NCBI RefSeq assembly: GCF_034424155.1
Contig: NZ_CP139992.1
Coordinates: forward strand, 1,504,012-1,568,011
DNA from: Hafnia alvei
GTDB lineage: Bacteria > Pseudomonadota > Gammaproteobacteria > Enterobacterales > Enterobacteriaceae
Length of the DNA stretch: 64,000 bases
Direction: 5' to 3'
Shown here in pieces: positions 28,070 to 36,652 of the stretch (position 1 is its first letter; every line of letters starts with the position of its first letter). The notes beneath the pieces were generated by a model. That model had not been told where the DNA came from. It made no database searches and saw nothing but the letters and a program-made list of their open reading frames with translations. The translations under genes and the position numbers were made by a program.

Positions 28070-28799
28070 TTTTTACCAAGGGCGCGTAGCCATCAACGTG
28101 CTGGCCAAAAATATTGAAAATGCGCGAGCGGTGTATGACGCTGCCGAAGGCCATGCGGTGATTGGCGTGTTGTCGGCACAGTTCGACAATGTGGCGCAGG
28201 GCATTGAAGAAGTTAAACGCTGGCAGCTGCAGGTGCCTTCGATTTCAGTAGGGCTGGGGGCGGGCGATCCTGCTCAGTTTTATAAAGCCGCGATGATTGC
28301 CGCCGCTACCGGTGCTGCACATGTTAACCAAACTTTCACCGGATGTGGCTTCGCCGCCGGTGCGCTGGCTCAGGCTGGGCAGTCGCATACGCATATCAAT
28401 GCGCTAGTGAGCCCAACGGGAAACATCGGGCAGGTACAAATTTCAACCGGCGAGCGCAGTGCCAAGGGGGACAAAGCCATTGTTTCCTGCGATAGCGCGG
28501 TGAATATGATGTTGGATATGGGCGCGCACGCGGCGAAGTTTTTCCCTATGGGCGGGGAGCGTAGCTTAGCTGAGCTAAAAGTCTTGGCGGAAAGCGCGGC
28601 GCGTAACGGTATGACGCTGATAGAACCGACGGGCGGCATCGATTTAGACAACTTTGGGGTTATTTTACAAACCTGTTTGCAGGCTGGCATGAAACGAGTG
28701 ATGCCACACGTCTATACCTCGATTATCGATCCACAAAGTGGTGAGACACGGCCAGAAGATATCAAACACCTGATGGATATGATCAAAGCCATTGTGTAG
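28056..28799 (+). CDS. dgaF: DgaF, 2-keto-3-deoxygluconate-6-phosphate aldolase
   Basis: Class I-type aldolase of the DgaF family, splitting KDGP to pyruvate and glyceraldehyde-3-phosphate, the last step of D-glucosaminate use. ATG 28056 gives 247 residues (MQSINFYQGRVAINVLAKN) and overlaps the dgaE end by 14 bp with an AGGA ribosome site. The family is distinct from Eda. Followed by a strong terminator that closes the operon. Confidence 0.9.
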   Translation: MQSINFYQGRVAINVLAKNIENARAVYDAAEGHAVIGVLSAQFDNVAQGIEEVKRWQLQVPSISVGLGAGDPAQFYKAAMIAAATGAAHVNQTFTGCGFAAGALAQAGQSHTHINALVSPTGNIGQVQISTGERSAKGDKAIVSCDSAVNMMLDMGAHAAKFFPMGGERSLAELKVLAESAARNGMTLIEPTGGIDLDNFGVILQTCLQAGMKRVMPHVYTSIIDPQSGETRPEDIKHLMDMIKAIV

Positions 28800-28819
28800 A
28801 TAACGCAGTAATGCACCGA

Positions 28820-28850
28820 AACGCTGGGATCTTATTTCCAGCGTTTTTGT
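28820..28850 (+). terminator. terminator of the dga operon
   Basis: Stem AACGCTGG / CCAGCGTT followed by TTTTTG, 20 bp after the dgaF stop. Confidence 0.88.
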
Positions 28851-28883
28851 TCCTATAGATCGTATTCCTATCAACCGTAGAGA

Positions 28884-30062
28884 TTACGCTTCTTTGATTT
28901 TCCACATGCAAGCCACGCCCGCAATCAACAAAACCAGCGAAACAAAAAACACGGCGTAGTAGTTCCAGAATTCTGCAATAAAACCAGCCACAGAACCTGC
29001 AAATATCCAGCCGGTACGCCCCGCAGTGGTAAATAAGGTGGTGGCTGAACCTGCCTGACCGGGCATTAAATCCTGAAAATACAGCATGCCGATTCCGGCC
29101 AAAATACCGATAAAAACGGCGTTGAGGAGCTGTAGCGCCAGCAGTGCCCACGGTGCGGTTAAGAATAATAGGCCAGCATAAAAAGCCAAGCCTGCGGCGA
29201 GTGCAACCATCATCAAAAAGCGTTTACCTAAGCGCTTAGCGTAATAGCCCGCGATGAGCATGGTTGGAATTTCTAGGCCTGCGGCGGTGCCCATCATCAC
29301 GCCAGCCAGTTTATCCGGTAAATGCAGTTCATGAATGATGTACAACGGCATATTGATGAGATACATGCTGTTGCAGGTCCACATCAACGTGCAGGCAGCA
29401 AAGAGCAACAGCGTGTCGCGACGATTGCGACGGGGCGCATCCAGCACTTCTGTGGTGCGTACCACTGTTTTTGGCATCGAAGGCAGTGTGTACCACACAA
29501 TCAAACCGCAGACTAAAAACGTCGCCATCGCCGCCATATACATAAACGGAAAGCCAAAACCGAGCGCTAGCGCGAATGAAATTGGTGGCCCAATCACCCA
29601 CGCCAGAGAGACTTGCGCACGCAAAATTGAGCTGAACATCACCGCTTCTTTACCGGTTTTATCTGCGTATTCACGAGCCAGAGCAAACATCTGTGGGTTG
29701 GCGGTGGAACCAAAACTGGTGAGCATGACGCCGACGACGAGCAATAAATAATAGTTACGGTTATAGGCAAACAGTAGACAGCCCGCAGCGCCAAGAATGC
29801 AGCACAATAAAATCAGCTTTTTGCGATCGCCTGAGCGGTCTGAGCGAGCGGCGAGAAACTGACTAACGATGATCCCAATCACCGCGCTGCCGGTATAAAA
29901 CAACCCAACCATGAACGGGCTTTTAACCACTTCGGTGGAGAGAAACAGGCTGAGCGTTGGTGTTTGTAATGCACCTGCAATACCGGTCAAAAAAGCCACA
30001 ATCAAGAATGAGGTGGAGGTTAAATCGGGCAGACGGCGGAGTGCGGTCGAATACATGCGCAT
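28884..30062 (-). CDS. setB: SetB, sugar efflux transporter
   Basis: Major facilitator of the SET family, 392 residues (E. coli SetB 393), about 12 membrane segments. It exports glucose and lactose in E. coli assays. The long motifs TSTSFLIVAFLTGIAGALQT and PEKLAGVMMGTAAGLEIP-like DKLAGVMMGTAAGLEIPTML are nearly unchanged from E. coli SetB. It marks the far end of the conserved setB...mepS block. The first two codons allow ATG at 30062 or 30056. Confidence 0.94.
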   Translation of the reverse strand: MRMYSTALRRLPDLTSTSFLIVAFLTGIAGALQTPTLSLFLSTEVVKSPFMVGLFYTGSAVIGIIVSQFLAARSDRSGDRKKLILLCCILGAAGCLLFAYNRNYYLLLVVGVMLTSFGSTANPQMFALAREYADKTGKEAVMFSSILRAQVSLAWVIGPPISFALALGFGFPFMYMAAMATFLVCGLIVWYTLPSMPKTVVRTTEVLDAPRRNRRDTLLLFAACTLMWTCNSMYLINMPLYIIHELHLPDKLAGVMMGTAAGLEIPTMLIAGYYAKRLGKRFLMMVALAAGLAFYAGLLFLTAPWALLALQLLNAVFIGILAGIGMLYFQDLMPGQAGSATTLFTTAGRTGWIFAGSVAGFIAEFWNYYAVFFVSLVLLIAGVACMWKIKEA

Positions 30063-30397
30063 AGGTTTATCAGGGATCAGTCAGAGGTAAACGGAGAACT
30101 TCAGGGCGGGCATGTTACGCTCGAATGTTAAAAATGAAAAGCTGTTTCAGCCTCTCGAATGTAAGAAAGTCATACAAAAGATAGGGAATAGATTATGCAC
30201 AATAATAAATGGATAGCAGGCTGAAAATAGTTTGCGAAGAGCATTCCACTATTTTTCCTTGGTTCTGACTTTTATCCGTAAAACGCAATAATGGCGGGAA
30301 GTATAAATACGGAGAAAGAACGATGAATTCACTTGTTTTGTGGCTACGATGTAGCTACATTTGTGGTTATAAAACACTCAGTTCATGGAGCGAAGTT
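30063..30397. other. setB-dinJ intergenic region
   Basis: 335 bp between divergent genes. AT-rich near setB. The only clear structure is the operator-like palindrome at 30349-30360 ahead of the antitoxin gene. Confidence 0.55.
30339..30360. promoter_or_regulatory. candidate autoregulatory operator of the dinJ-yafQ pair
   Basis: A perfect 12-bp palindrome ATGTAGCTACAT (30349-30360) is preceded by the related TGTGGCTACGA, so the TGTrGCTAC core occurs twice, 11 bp apart. It lies 37 bp before the antitoxin start, the usual place for RHH-antitoxin operators. Confidence 0.5.
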
Positions 30398-30658
30398 ATG
30401 ACCAAAAGTGATGTGGTAAGAGCCCGAGTTTCCCCTGCGGTTAAAGTGGCCGCCATGGAGAATGCCAGCGCGTTAGGAACCGATCTTTCAACGATCATCC
30501 GGTTATTAGTTAATCAGATAGCCGTGACGGGCGAAGTACCAGCGGAATTGCTTAAGCCTAATGCAAAAACGCTGAAGGCGATCCGCGATCTGGAAGCCGG
30601 TATCGGTGTGAATCGGGCCAGCGATATTGATGAATTAAAGGTAGATCTCGGCTGGTAG
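30398..30658 (+). CDS. dinJ: DinJ/RelB-family antitoxin
   Basis: 86-residue ribbon-helix-helix antitoxin. The start was chosen at ATG 30398 (MTKSDVVRARVSPAV) because of the GGAG site 7 nt before it. The N-terminal RARVSPAVKVAAMENASALGTDLSTIIR is the DNA-binding ribbon-helix-helix; the C-terminal half should wrap and inhibit the toxin. The toxin gene starts 35 bp downstream, so the pair forms a type II module. Confidence 0.85.
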   Translation: MTKSDVVRARVSPAVKVAAMENASALGTDLSTIIRLLVNQIAVTGEVPAELLKPNAKTLKAIRDLEAGIGVNRASDIDELKVDLGW

Positions 30659-30693
30659 CGAGTTGAGAAATCATGATGCAAGGATTGCTCATC

Positions 30694-30963
30694 ATGTTAA
30701 TGATTGTTTATCAGCATCGTTTTAAAAAAGATGCTAAACGCTTTATGGGTAACTTATTCGCTCAGAGAGTGATCCTGCAAACTGTTGCTTTGCTACAGAA
30801 AGGCGAGCCGTTGCCGGAAAGATATCGAGAGCATAAGTTGGTCGGGAATTATATTGGCTATCTTGAATGCCATGGAATGCCCGATCTTTTATTAATCTAT
30901 CAGCGAACCGAAACCGAGCTAAGGCTATACCGTGTGGGAAGCCATGCGGAGTTATTTGATTAG
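30694..30963 (+). CDS. yafQ: YafQ-family mRNA interferase toxin
   Basis: RelE/ParE-superfamily ribosome-dependent endoribonuclease, 89 residues from ATG 30694, which follows AAGGA (ATG 30700 is an alternative). The C-terminal segment YREHKLVGNYIGYLECHGMP then SHAELFD aligns with YafQ: the histidines equivalent to His50, His63 and His87, Asp67 and Phe91 are kept, but the position of Trp68 is Leu. The protein is expected to be toxic unless bound by the upstream antitoxin. Confidence 0.82.
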   Translation: MLMIVYQHRFKKDAKRFMGNLFAQRVILQTVALLQKGEPLPERYREHKLVGNYIGYLECHGMPDLLLIYQRTETELRLYRVGSHAELFD

Positions 30964-31000
30964 CTTTGTTCAATGACTCTTGGTTGAAGACAATGATTAG

Positions 31001-31025
31001 ATAAAAAACGGGGCCGAAGCCCCGT
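31001..31025 (-). terminator. terminator of torYZ
   Basis: Stem ACGGGGC / GCCCCGT with loop CGAA (31008-31025). On the minus strand it runs into TTTTTTAT, directly after torZ. Confidence 0.9.
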
Positions 31026-31056
31026 TGGTGATATGGCTAAAGTTAAGAGTTAGAAG

Positions 31057-33573
31057 CTATGCGCCAGTTGGAACCGCATGGGCGGTGTTCGTGAGTGCAG
31101 GGCCCTGATATTTTTCGATCTCAACCTGCGCCATTTGGCCACAGTTACCCTGCGCCAAGCTGGATGAGCCAATATCAAACGTCAGGCAGTTCACGTTGCC
31201 GTTTTTACACAGCGATCCTGGTGTTGCAGGATCGGCCGGATCAAACCATGCCCCTTCACTGATACGAATCACGCCCTGACGTACATCTTCAGTGACGACT
31301 GCGCCCACCAAGATCTGGCCGCGATCGTTAAAGGCACGTACTAGGTCACCGTTGCTGATGCTGCGAGCTTTTGCGTCAGCAGGATGAATTAGAATGGCCT
31401 CACGATCGGCGACGGCATATTTTTTACGCAGCGGCGTATTGTCTAGCTGAGAGTGCAGACGGTTGATCGGATGCGCGGTATTCAGAGACAGAGGATATTT
31501 TGCGGCTTCTGGCCCTTTATACCACTCATGCGGCGGCATCCACGTTGGAATACCTTTGCAATCTTCATAGCCCATTTTCTCAATGGCGTCAGAGTAGATT
31601 TCAATTTTACCGGACGGTGTACCCAATGGATTTAACAGTGGATTTTCGCGATAGTCAGCGAAGCGTACCCATTGTTTATTTTCTTCTGGCACAGGGAAGC
31701 GAACATAGTTGTTTGACTCCCAGAACATATCGAATGGCGGTAATGCCACACGCGCTGCGCGAGCCTGGGTTTTCATATCGTCATACATGCTTTTCAGCCA
31801 CTGGGTTTCATCTTTACCTTCGGTAAAGGCATCATGTACGCCTAGTTTTTCAGCAAGACCCGCAAAAATATCAAAGTCATTACGTGACTCATTTTGCGGC
31901 GGCACGCATTGATGCATTGGAAAGACATACAGCTGCGAGTAGTCGCCGCCCATTTCCAGATCGTTACGCTCATAGCTGGTCGTTGCAGGGAATACGATAT
32001 CCGCATGTTTGGCTGTTGCCGTCCAGTATGGTTCGTTGACCACAATGGTTTCTGGCTTTTGGAACGCTTTGACGAGGATATTGGTATCCTGTTGCTGGTG
32101 GAAAGTATTACCGCCAGCCACATAAACCATTTTCACGTCAGGATAAGTGACTTGGGTTCCATTAAAATTAATGGTTTTACCTGGATTCATTAAGCATTCG
32201 GCTATACGAGCAACGGGGATCGGTGCGGGCGTATTTGCTGGTGGAGTTCCTGCAGAAATACCGGACAGAATACCACCTTTAGCGGTTGGGCTACCGCCGG
32301 ATGAGTAGTGGTAGCTAAAGCCAAATCCACCGCCCGGCAGACCAATTTGGCCTAACATCGCGGCAACGGTTACCAGCATCCAGTGTTGCTGTTCGCCGTG
32401 ATGCTGACGTTGAATGCCCCAACCGCCCATAATCATGGTGCGATTCTTCGCCATATCACGCGCTAGCTGACGAAGTACGTCGGCATCAACGCCGCTAATC
32501 TCAGCGGCCCAGTTTGCGTCTTTGACGATGCCATCGTCCTGACCCATAAGATAAGCTTCGAACTTATCAAAGCCCACGGTATAGGTTTTCAGGAAATCAG
32601 GGTTATGCAGTTTTTCAGTCAGCAACGTGTGCGCAATACCAATCAGCATGGCGCTGTCGGTATACGGGCGCGGTGCAATCCACTGAGCATTTACGAATTT
32701 TGCGCTGTCGTTATGTACTGGATCGATGCTGATGATCCGCGTGCCTTTTTTCTTCAGCGCCTCAAAGCCAGTTTGGCCGACGTGATCGGGTACGTTCCAG
32801 CTGTTTCTTAGCGTGACCATTGGGTTACATCCCCATAGGATCACTAACTGACTATTTTCAATGACGTTTGGCCATGCGGTTTGTTGTTCGTAAACCTCCA
32901 TGGAACCAACCACGTGAGACATGATTACCTGTGCAGCGCCGGTTGAATAGTCGCCGGAATACCCCAGAAAACCACCGCTCAGGTTCATGAGTCGGTTGAG
33001 CAGGGTGCGGCTGTTATGCAGTTTGCCTAAGCTCTGCCAACCATATGAACCCGCATAAATAGATTGTGGGCCATGCTCTTTTTGCAGGCGTGCGATTTGA
33101 TCGCTCACCAGCGTTAGGGCTTTATCCCAACTTACGCGTACCCACTCGTCACGGCCGCGCAGCTCTGGATGGCTATTGGCAGGGCCACCTTCTAACCAGC
33201 CTTTACGTACCATCGGGTACTTAATACGGTTTTCCGCGTGTACCTGATAAGGCGCCATGGTAATGAGCTCATTCGGGTACGGATCGTCACTAATGGCCTT
33301 AACATCCACCATTTTGCCGTCTTTCACGATGGCTTCGAAAGCGCCCCAGTGTGCGGCGGTGAGTATGCCCGTCTGTGCCTGACGCAGTGCCGTAAACTGT
33401 GGCAACGCTTGGCTGATGGCCTGTGCTAAGGCTGACTTAGGCCATAAACCTGCCAGCAATGGCACGCTCAATACGGCACCTGCGCCGGTCAGAAAGCGAC
33501 GGCGGCTGACTTGAAGCGGTTTTTGTTCGAAATCGTTAACGTTTTCAACGTGGGAGTTCAGATTTTTTTTCAT
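31057..33573 (-). CDS. torZ: TorZ-type TMAO/biotin sulfoxide reductase
   Basis: Periplasmic molybdopterin enzyme of the DMSO reductase family, 838 residues, reducing TMAO and related N- or S-oxides in anaerobic respiration. A Tat signal is at the N-terminus (SRRRFLTGAG, then AXA-type ALAQA). The motif SGDYSTGAAQV carries the serine that ligates molybdenum. GWGIQRQHHGEQQHWMLVT and the SYHYSSGG segment fit TorZ better than TorA. It starts 12 bp after torY, so the two are an operon. No torSTR-like regulator or TorD chaperone is visible. Confidence 0.9.
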   Translation of the reverse strand: MKKNLNSHVENVNDFEQKPLQVSRRRFLTGAGAVLSVPLLAGLWPKSALAQAISQALPQFTALRQAQTGILTAAHWGAFEAIVKDGKMVDVKAISDDPYPNELITMAPYQVHAENRIKYPMVRKGWLEGGPANSHPELRGRDEWVRVSWDKALTLVSDQIARLQKEHGPQSIYAGSYGWQSLGKLHNSRTLLNRLMNLSGGFLGYSGDYSTGAAQVIMSHVVGSMEVYEQQTAWPNVIENSQLVILWGCNPMVTLRNSWNVPDHVGQTGFEALKKKGTRIISIDPVHNDSAKFVNAQWIAPRPYTDSAMLIGIAHTLLTEKLHNPDFLKTYTVGFDKFEAYLMGQDDGIVKDANWAAEISGVDADVLRQLARDMAKNRTMIMGGWGIQRQHHGEQQHWMLVTVAAMLGQIGLPGGGFGFSYHYSSGGSPTAKGGILSGISAGTPPANTPAPIPVARIAECLMNPGKTINFNGTQVTYPDVKMVYVAGGNTFHQQQDTNILVKAFQKPETIVVNEPYWTATAKHADIVFPATTSYERNDLEMGGDYSQLYVFPMHQCVPPQNESRNDFDIFAGLAEKLGVHDAFTEGKDETQWLKSMYDDMKTQARAARVALPPFDMFWESNNYVRFPVPEENKQWVRFADYRENPLLNPLGTPSGKIEIYSDAIEKMGYEDCKGIPTWMPPHEWYKGPEAAKYPLSLNTAHPINRLHSQLDNTPLRKKYAVADREAILIHPADAKARSISNGDLVRAFNDRGQILVGAVVTEDVRQGVIRISEGAWFDPADPATPGSLCKNGNVNCLTFDIGSSSLAQGNCGQMAQVEIEKYQGPALTNTAHAVPTGA

Positions 33574-33585
33574 TGTTATGGCTCC

Positions 33586-34749
33586 TTAAATCTTGTTCGA
33601 CTGATTGGCAGGCATATCACTGGCGTGTTTCTGAACGTATTGGGTCAGAACGCGCAGCTGTTCCTGCGTCAGAGAAGTACGTGGAGCCATACCTTTAACC
33701 ACACCGATCCACTGGTTGGCGTTGAAGCGGTCAAGCGCCGTCAAACCATGGCAACCGGTACAGTTGGCAGACATCATGTCAGAGGCGTAATGCCAAATTT
33801 TTTGTTGGTCATCAACCAGCTGTTTTTTCGGCAACCAAACCTGCAATGAAACCTGATGCCAAACCAGCCCAGTTTCGGCGTCTTTAACCGTGCTGAGGGT
33901 TTTCAGCTGTTTGCGAGCATCTTCGCCCACTAATACGCTGAGGATGCGCTTGCCTTGTGCGGCATAGAACACTTCCGTCACGCCGTCTTGCTGCCAACCG
34001 GCAACGTCAGCCAATACGCGATCGCCTTGACGTTTCACCACTTTTACTTCAGTGGATGGCATCAGGTTACCCGCGTTGTGCTGGGTTTCATCGGCGCTGA
34101 GATAGAACGGTTCGGTCGCGATGGTGTACAGCGTTGTGGCACTGTCTGGCGTTTTCGCTGCGGCGCTGGCCAATTCGCTGGCACCGGCGGCGGCTAATCC
34201 ACTCATGTCTGGCAGGATATGCGCAACACCTTTGTGGCAATCGATACAGGTTTCACCATTTTTGATAGCTACCGGATGCTGCTGACGGGCTTCTGGTTTC
34301 TGCGCGATAACGTCCATCGCGTCGTAGCTGTGGCACGAGCGGCAGGTTGCGGAGTCGTTTTTCTTTAACGTATCCCACACGCTTTGCGCCATGGCGAGTT
34401 TATGCGCCTCATATTTTTCAGGCGTATCAATTTTACCTGTCACTTCGCCATACACGTCTTTCAATGCGGCAACTTTGGTTAGCAGATAATCGATAGGCTG
34501 GTGTGGAACGTGGCAGTCGGCGCATTCAGCGCGGATACCTTTGGTGTTCTGGAAGTGAATACTGCCCTGATATTCGGCGAGAGGTTGTTCCATGGAGTGA
34601 CATGAAATACAGAATTCCGTGTCACTGGTTTTATGCATAACGGTGGCGGTTCCTGCCAGCAGGGCTGCGCCAATGAGGATCCCCAACAATAAAAGCCATA
34701 GCCAGGCTCTGCTCCGGCGCTTGCCGGGAGTCTGATATCGATTGCTCAT
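33586..34749 (-). CDS. torY: TorY-type pentahaem c-type cytochrome
   Basis: NapC/NirT-family membrane quinol dehydrogenase, 387 residues, feeding electrons from menaquinol to TorZ. One N-terminal anchor (about 16-38) is followed by five CxxCH haem sites: CISCH, CADCH, CRSCH, CIDCH and, in the C-terminal domain, CTGCH. The segment HKTSDTEFCISCHSM matches TorY better than TorC. First gene of the torYZ operon. Confidence 0.92.
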   Translation of the reverse strand: MSNRYQTPGKRRSRAWLWLLLLGILIGAALLAGTATVMHKTSDTEFCISCHSMEQPLAEYQGSIHFQNTKGIRAECADCHVPHQPIDYLLTKVAALKDVYGEVTGKIDTPEKYEAHKLAMAQSVWDTLKKNDSATCRSCHSYDAMDVIAQKPEARQQHPVAIKNGETCIDCHKGVAHILPDMSGLAAAGASELASAAAKTPDSATTLYTIATEPFYLSADETQHNAGNLMPSTEVKVVKRQGDRVLADVAGWQQDGVTEVFYAAQGKRILSVLVGEDARKQLKTLSTVKDAETGLVWHQVSLQVWLPKKQLVDDQQKIWHYASDMMSANCTGCHGLTALDRFNANQWIGVVKGMAPRTSLTQEQLRVLTQYVQKHASDMPANQSNKI

Positions 34750-35112
34750 AGTTTATTCCATATAATTATTAATATAGTTTTCTTGCCATATTATTTCTGA
34801 ATCGAATGAATTGATGTTTTTTCAATGCTATAGGATTCGAAATCCCGCTAAGTATAGAAAACTTTTAGGCTGATTACCTATAAAGAAGTAGCAAAATTGG
34901 CAGCTTTTTTATCGTTTTTATTCAATAGGGCGCGGTGTTGAGCGCTGTTTTCATTCATTAACACATTTCGTTAACAGAGAACTGCGTTCTGCAGGTACAT
35001 TGAGCGTTATAGATACCGCTATGATTAAACTGAATCTCTTGAATTGTTTACGAATGTCATTTGAGCGGTAGGTCACGACATTGGCTGTTTGAAATCCTCA
35101 AAGGTTGAATTG
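34750..35112. other. torY/amidohydrolase divergent region
   Basis: 363 bp, AT-rich near torY. A TTGAT-N5-TTCAA sequence at 34811-34825 resembles an FNR site but has one base too many in the spacer. No gene. Confidence 0.5.
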
Positions 35113-36288
35113 ATGAAGAATTTTGACTCCGCAACACTCATTTCCCAGCTACAACGCTCACAGGCTCAGTTGGAAAGTATCCGCCACGAATTTCATGCCA
35201 ACCCAGAGTTAGGCTTTCACGAAACGAATACCTCTAGCAAAGTGGCTGAATTGCTCAATGAATGGGGCTATGACGTTGCCACGGGCATCGGCGGAACCGG
35301 CATTGTGGCAAGTTTAACTAAAGGAACGGGGACAAAATCCATCGGCCTGCGCGCCGATATGGATGCGTTGCCGATTCATGAAGCCAGCGGCGTGAAATAC
35401 CAGAGTGGCTGTTCAGGAAAGATGCATGCCTGTGGTCATGACGGTCATACGTCCATGTTGCTGGGCGCGGCGCAATGGTTAGCAAGCGATAGCGCAAACT
35501 TCAATGGCACCGTTCGTTTGATTTTTCAGCCATCGGAAGAGGATATGCGTGGCGCACAGGCGATGATTGACGATGGGTTGTTTACGCGATTCCCCGTCGA
35601 TGCTGTATACGGTATGCATAATATGCCTGGTTACCCACAAGGGCATATGGCGTTCAAAGAGGGCGCGACGATGGCCGCTGTGGATAGCTTAACGATCACA
35701 CTGACCGGCAAAGGTAGCCATGGCTCAACGCCTGAAAAAAGCATTGACCCGATCGTGGCCGGTGCATCATTGGTGATGGCATTACAAACGATTGTTTCGC
35801 GAAATGTTGCGGCGCAGGATCAAGCCGTGGTTAGCGTGGGGGCTTTTCAGGCCGGTGATGCTGGCAACGTGATCCCGCAGGAGGCGGTGTTGAGGTTAAG
35901 CATCCGCTCCACCGATGAAAACGTGCGCAAAAATGTGCTGCAACGGATTCGAACCATTACTGAAGCGCAGGCTATATGTTATGGCGTGACGGCGTCCATA
36001 GAAAGCGCGGTGGCGGGCGTGGTGTTGATGAATACGCCGCATGAAACCGCGTTTGCCAAGCAGGTGGCGGTTGAGCTACTTGGCAGCGAGAAGGTTGTTG
36101 ATATGCCTAACACGTTTATGGGCAGCGAGGATTTTGCGTTTATGCTCAAGCATAAGCCCGGCTGTTATTGCATTATTGGCAACGGTGATTCGCCGATGCT
36201 GCATCACCCACAGTACGATTTTGACGACCGCAATCTGAGCGTGGGCGCAGCATACTGGGTGGCACTGACCCAATCTTATTTGGCATAA
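35113..36288 (+). CDS. M20D-family amidohydrolase (hippurate hydrolase/IAA-amino acid hydrolase type)
   Basis: Zinc or manganese amidohydrolase of the M20D group, 391 residues from ATG 35113 (AAAGG site 8 nt upstream). Metal-ligand motifs are visible: MHACGHDGHTSML, the PSEED glutamates and the C-terminal LHHPQYDF. A dimerisation domain occupies the middle (about 190-300). Members hydrolyse N-acyl amino acids such as hippurate, N-acetyl-diaminopimelate or auxin conjugates; the substrate cannot be told from sequence. No signal peptide, so cytoplasmic. A hairpin follows the stop. Confidence 0.85.
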   Translation: MKNFDSATLISQLQRSQAQLESIRHEFHANPELGFHETNTSSKVAELLNEWGYDVATGIGGTGIVASLTKGTGTKSIGLRADMDALPIHEASGVKYQSGCSGKMHACGHDGHTSMLLGAAQWLASDSANFNGTVRLIFQPSEEDMRGAQAMIDDGLFTRFPVDAVYGMHNMPGYPQGHMAFKEGATMAAVDSLTITLTGKGSHGSTPEKSIDPIVAGASLVMALQTIVSRNVAAQDQAVVSVGAFQAGDAGNVIPQEAVLRLSIRSTDENVRKNVLQRIRTITEAQAICYGVTASIESAVAGVVLMNTPHETAFAKQVAVELLGSEKVVDMPNTFMGSEDFAFMLKHKPGCYCIIGNGDSPMLHHPQYDFDDRNLSVGAAYWVALTQSYLA

Positions 36289-36300
36289 CGGCGTGAGTGG

Positions 36301-36325
36301 GTTGAGGTAGATTGCCTACCTCAAC
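36301..36325. terminator. bidirectional hairpin between amidohydrolase and ybiI
   Basis: Perfect 10-bp stem GTTGAGGTAG / CTACCTCAAC with a 5-nt loop, between convergent genes and overlapping the last codons of ybiI. Confidence 0.75.
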
Positions 36326-36582
36326 TGACTATCTTTACTGCCTCGACGATTGTATCCGCTGGCGGCCTGCTGCTTTTTGTCGATTTCTGCCTGACAGTTA
36401 ACGCAAAGTTGTACTCCGGGCAGCGCTTTGCGTCGCGCTTCAGGGATCTCGACGCCACATTCTTCACAAAAATGCGCACTTTCGCCGTGGCTCAGCTGGC
36501 TACGTGCACGTGCAACGGCGTCATCAACCGTCGCGTCAATTTGATCCTGAACTGCCCCATCATTTGCCCAACCACTGGCCAT
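36316..36582 (-). CDS. ybiI: YbiI, DksA/TraR-type zinc-finger protein
   Basis: 88-residue protein starting MASGWAND, the same length as E. coli YbiI; ATG 36582 has GGAGG 5 nt upstream. The four-cysteine zinc finger is CEECG ... CVNCQ, and the C-terminus YNRRGSKDSQLR is the typical YbiI tail. It lacks the DksA coiled-coil with its acidic tip, so a ppGpp co-factor role is unlikely. Function unknown. Confidence 0.93.
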   Translation of the reverse strand: MASGWANDGAVQDQIDATVDDAVARARSQLSHGESAHFCEECGVEIPEARRKALPGVQLCVNCQAEIDKKQQAASGYNRRGSKDSQLR

Positions 36583-36652
36583 ATTCACCTCCGGTTATTT
36601 TTTAGGCTACATAAGTATAGATGGGGGCTTAGGACTCAGGATCAACCACGGC

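Noticed and set aside
34811-34825. FNR-like site TTGAT-N5-TTCAA upstream of torY
   Set aside because: The spacer is one base longer than the FNR consensus (TTGAT-N4-ATCAA) and one arm is imperfect, so I do not annotate it although oxygen control would make sense.
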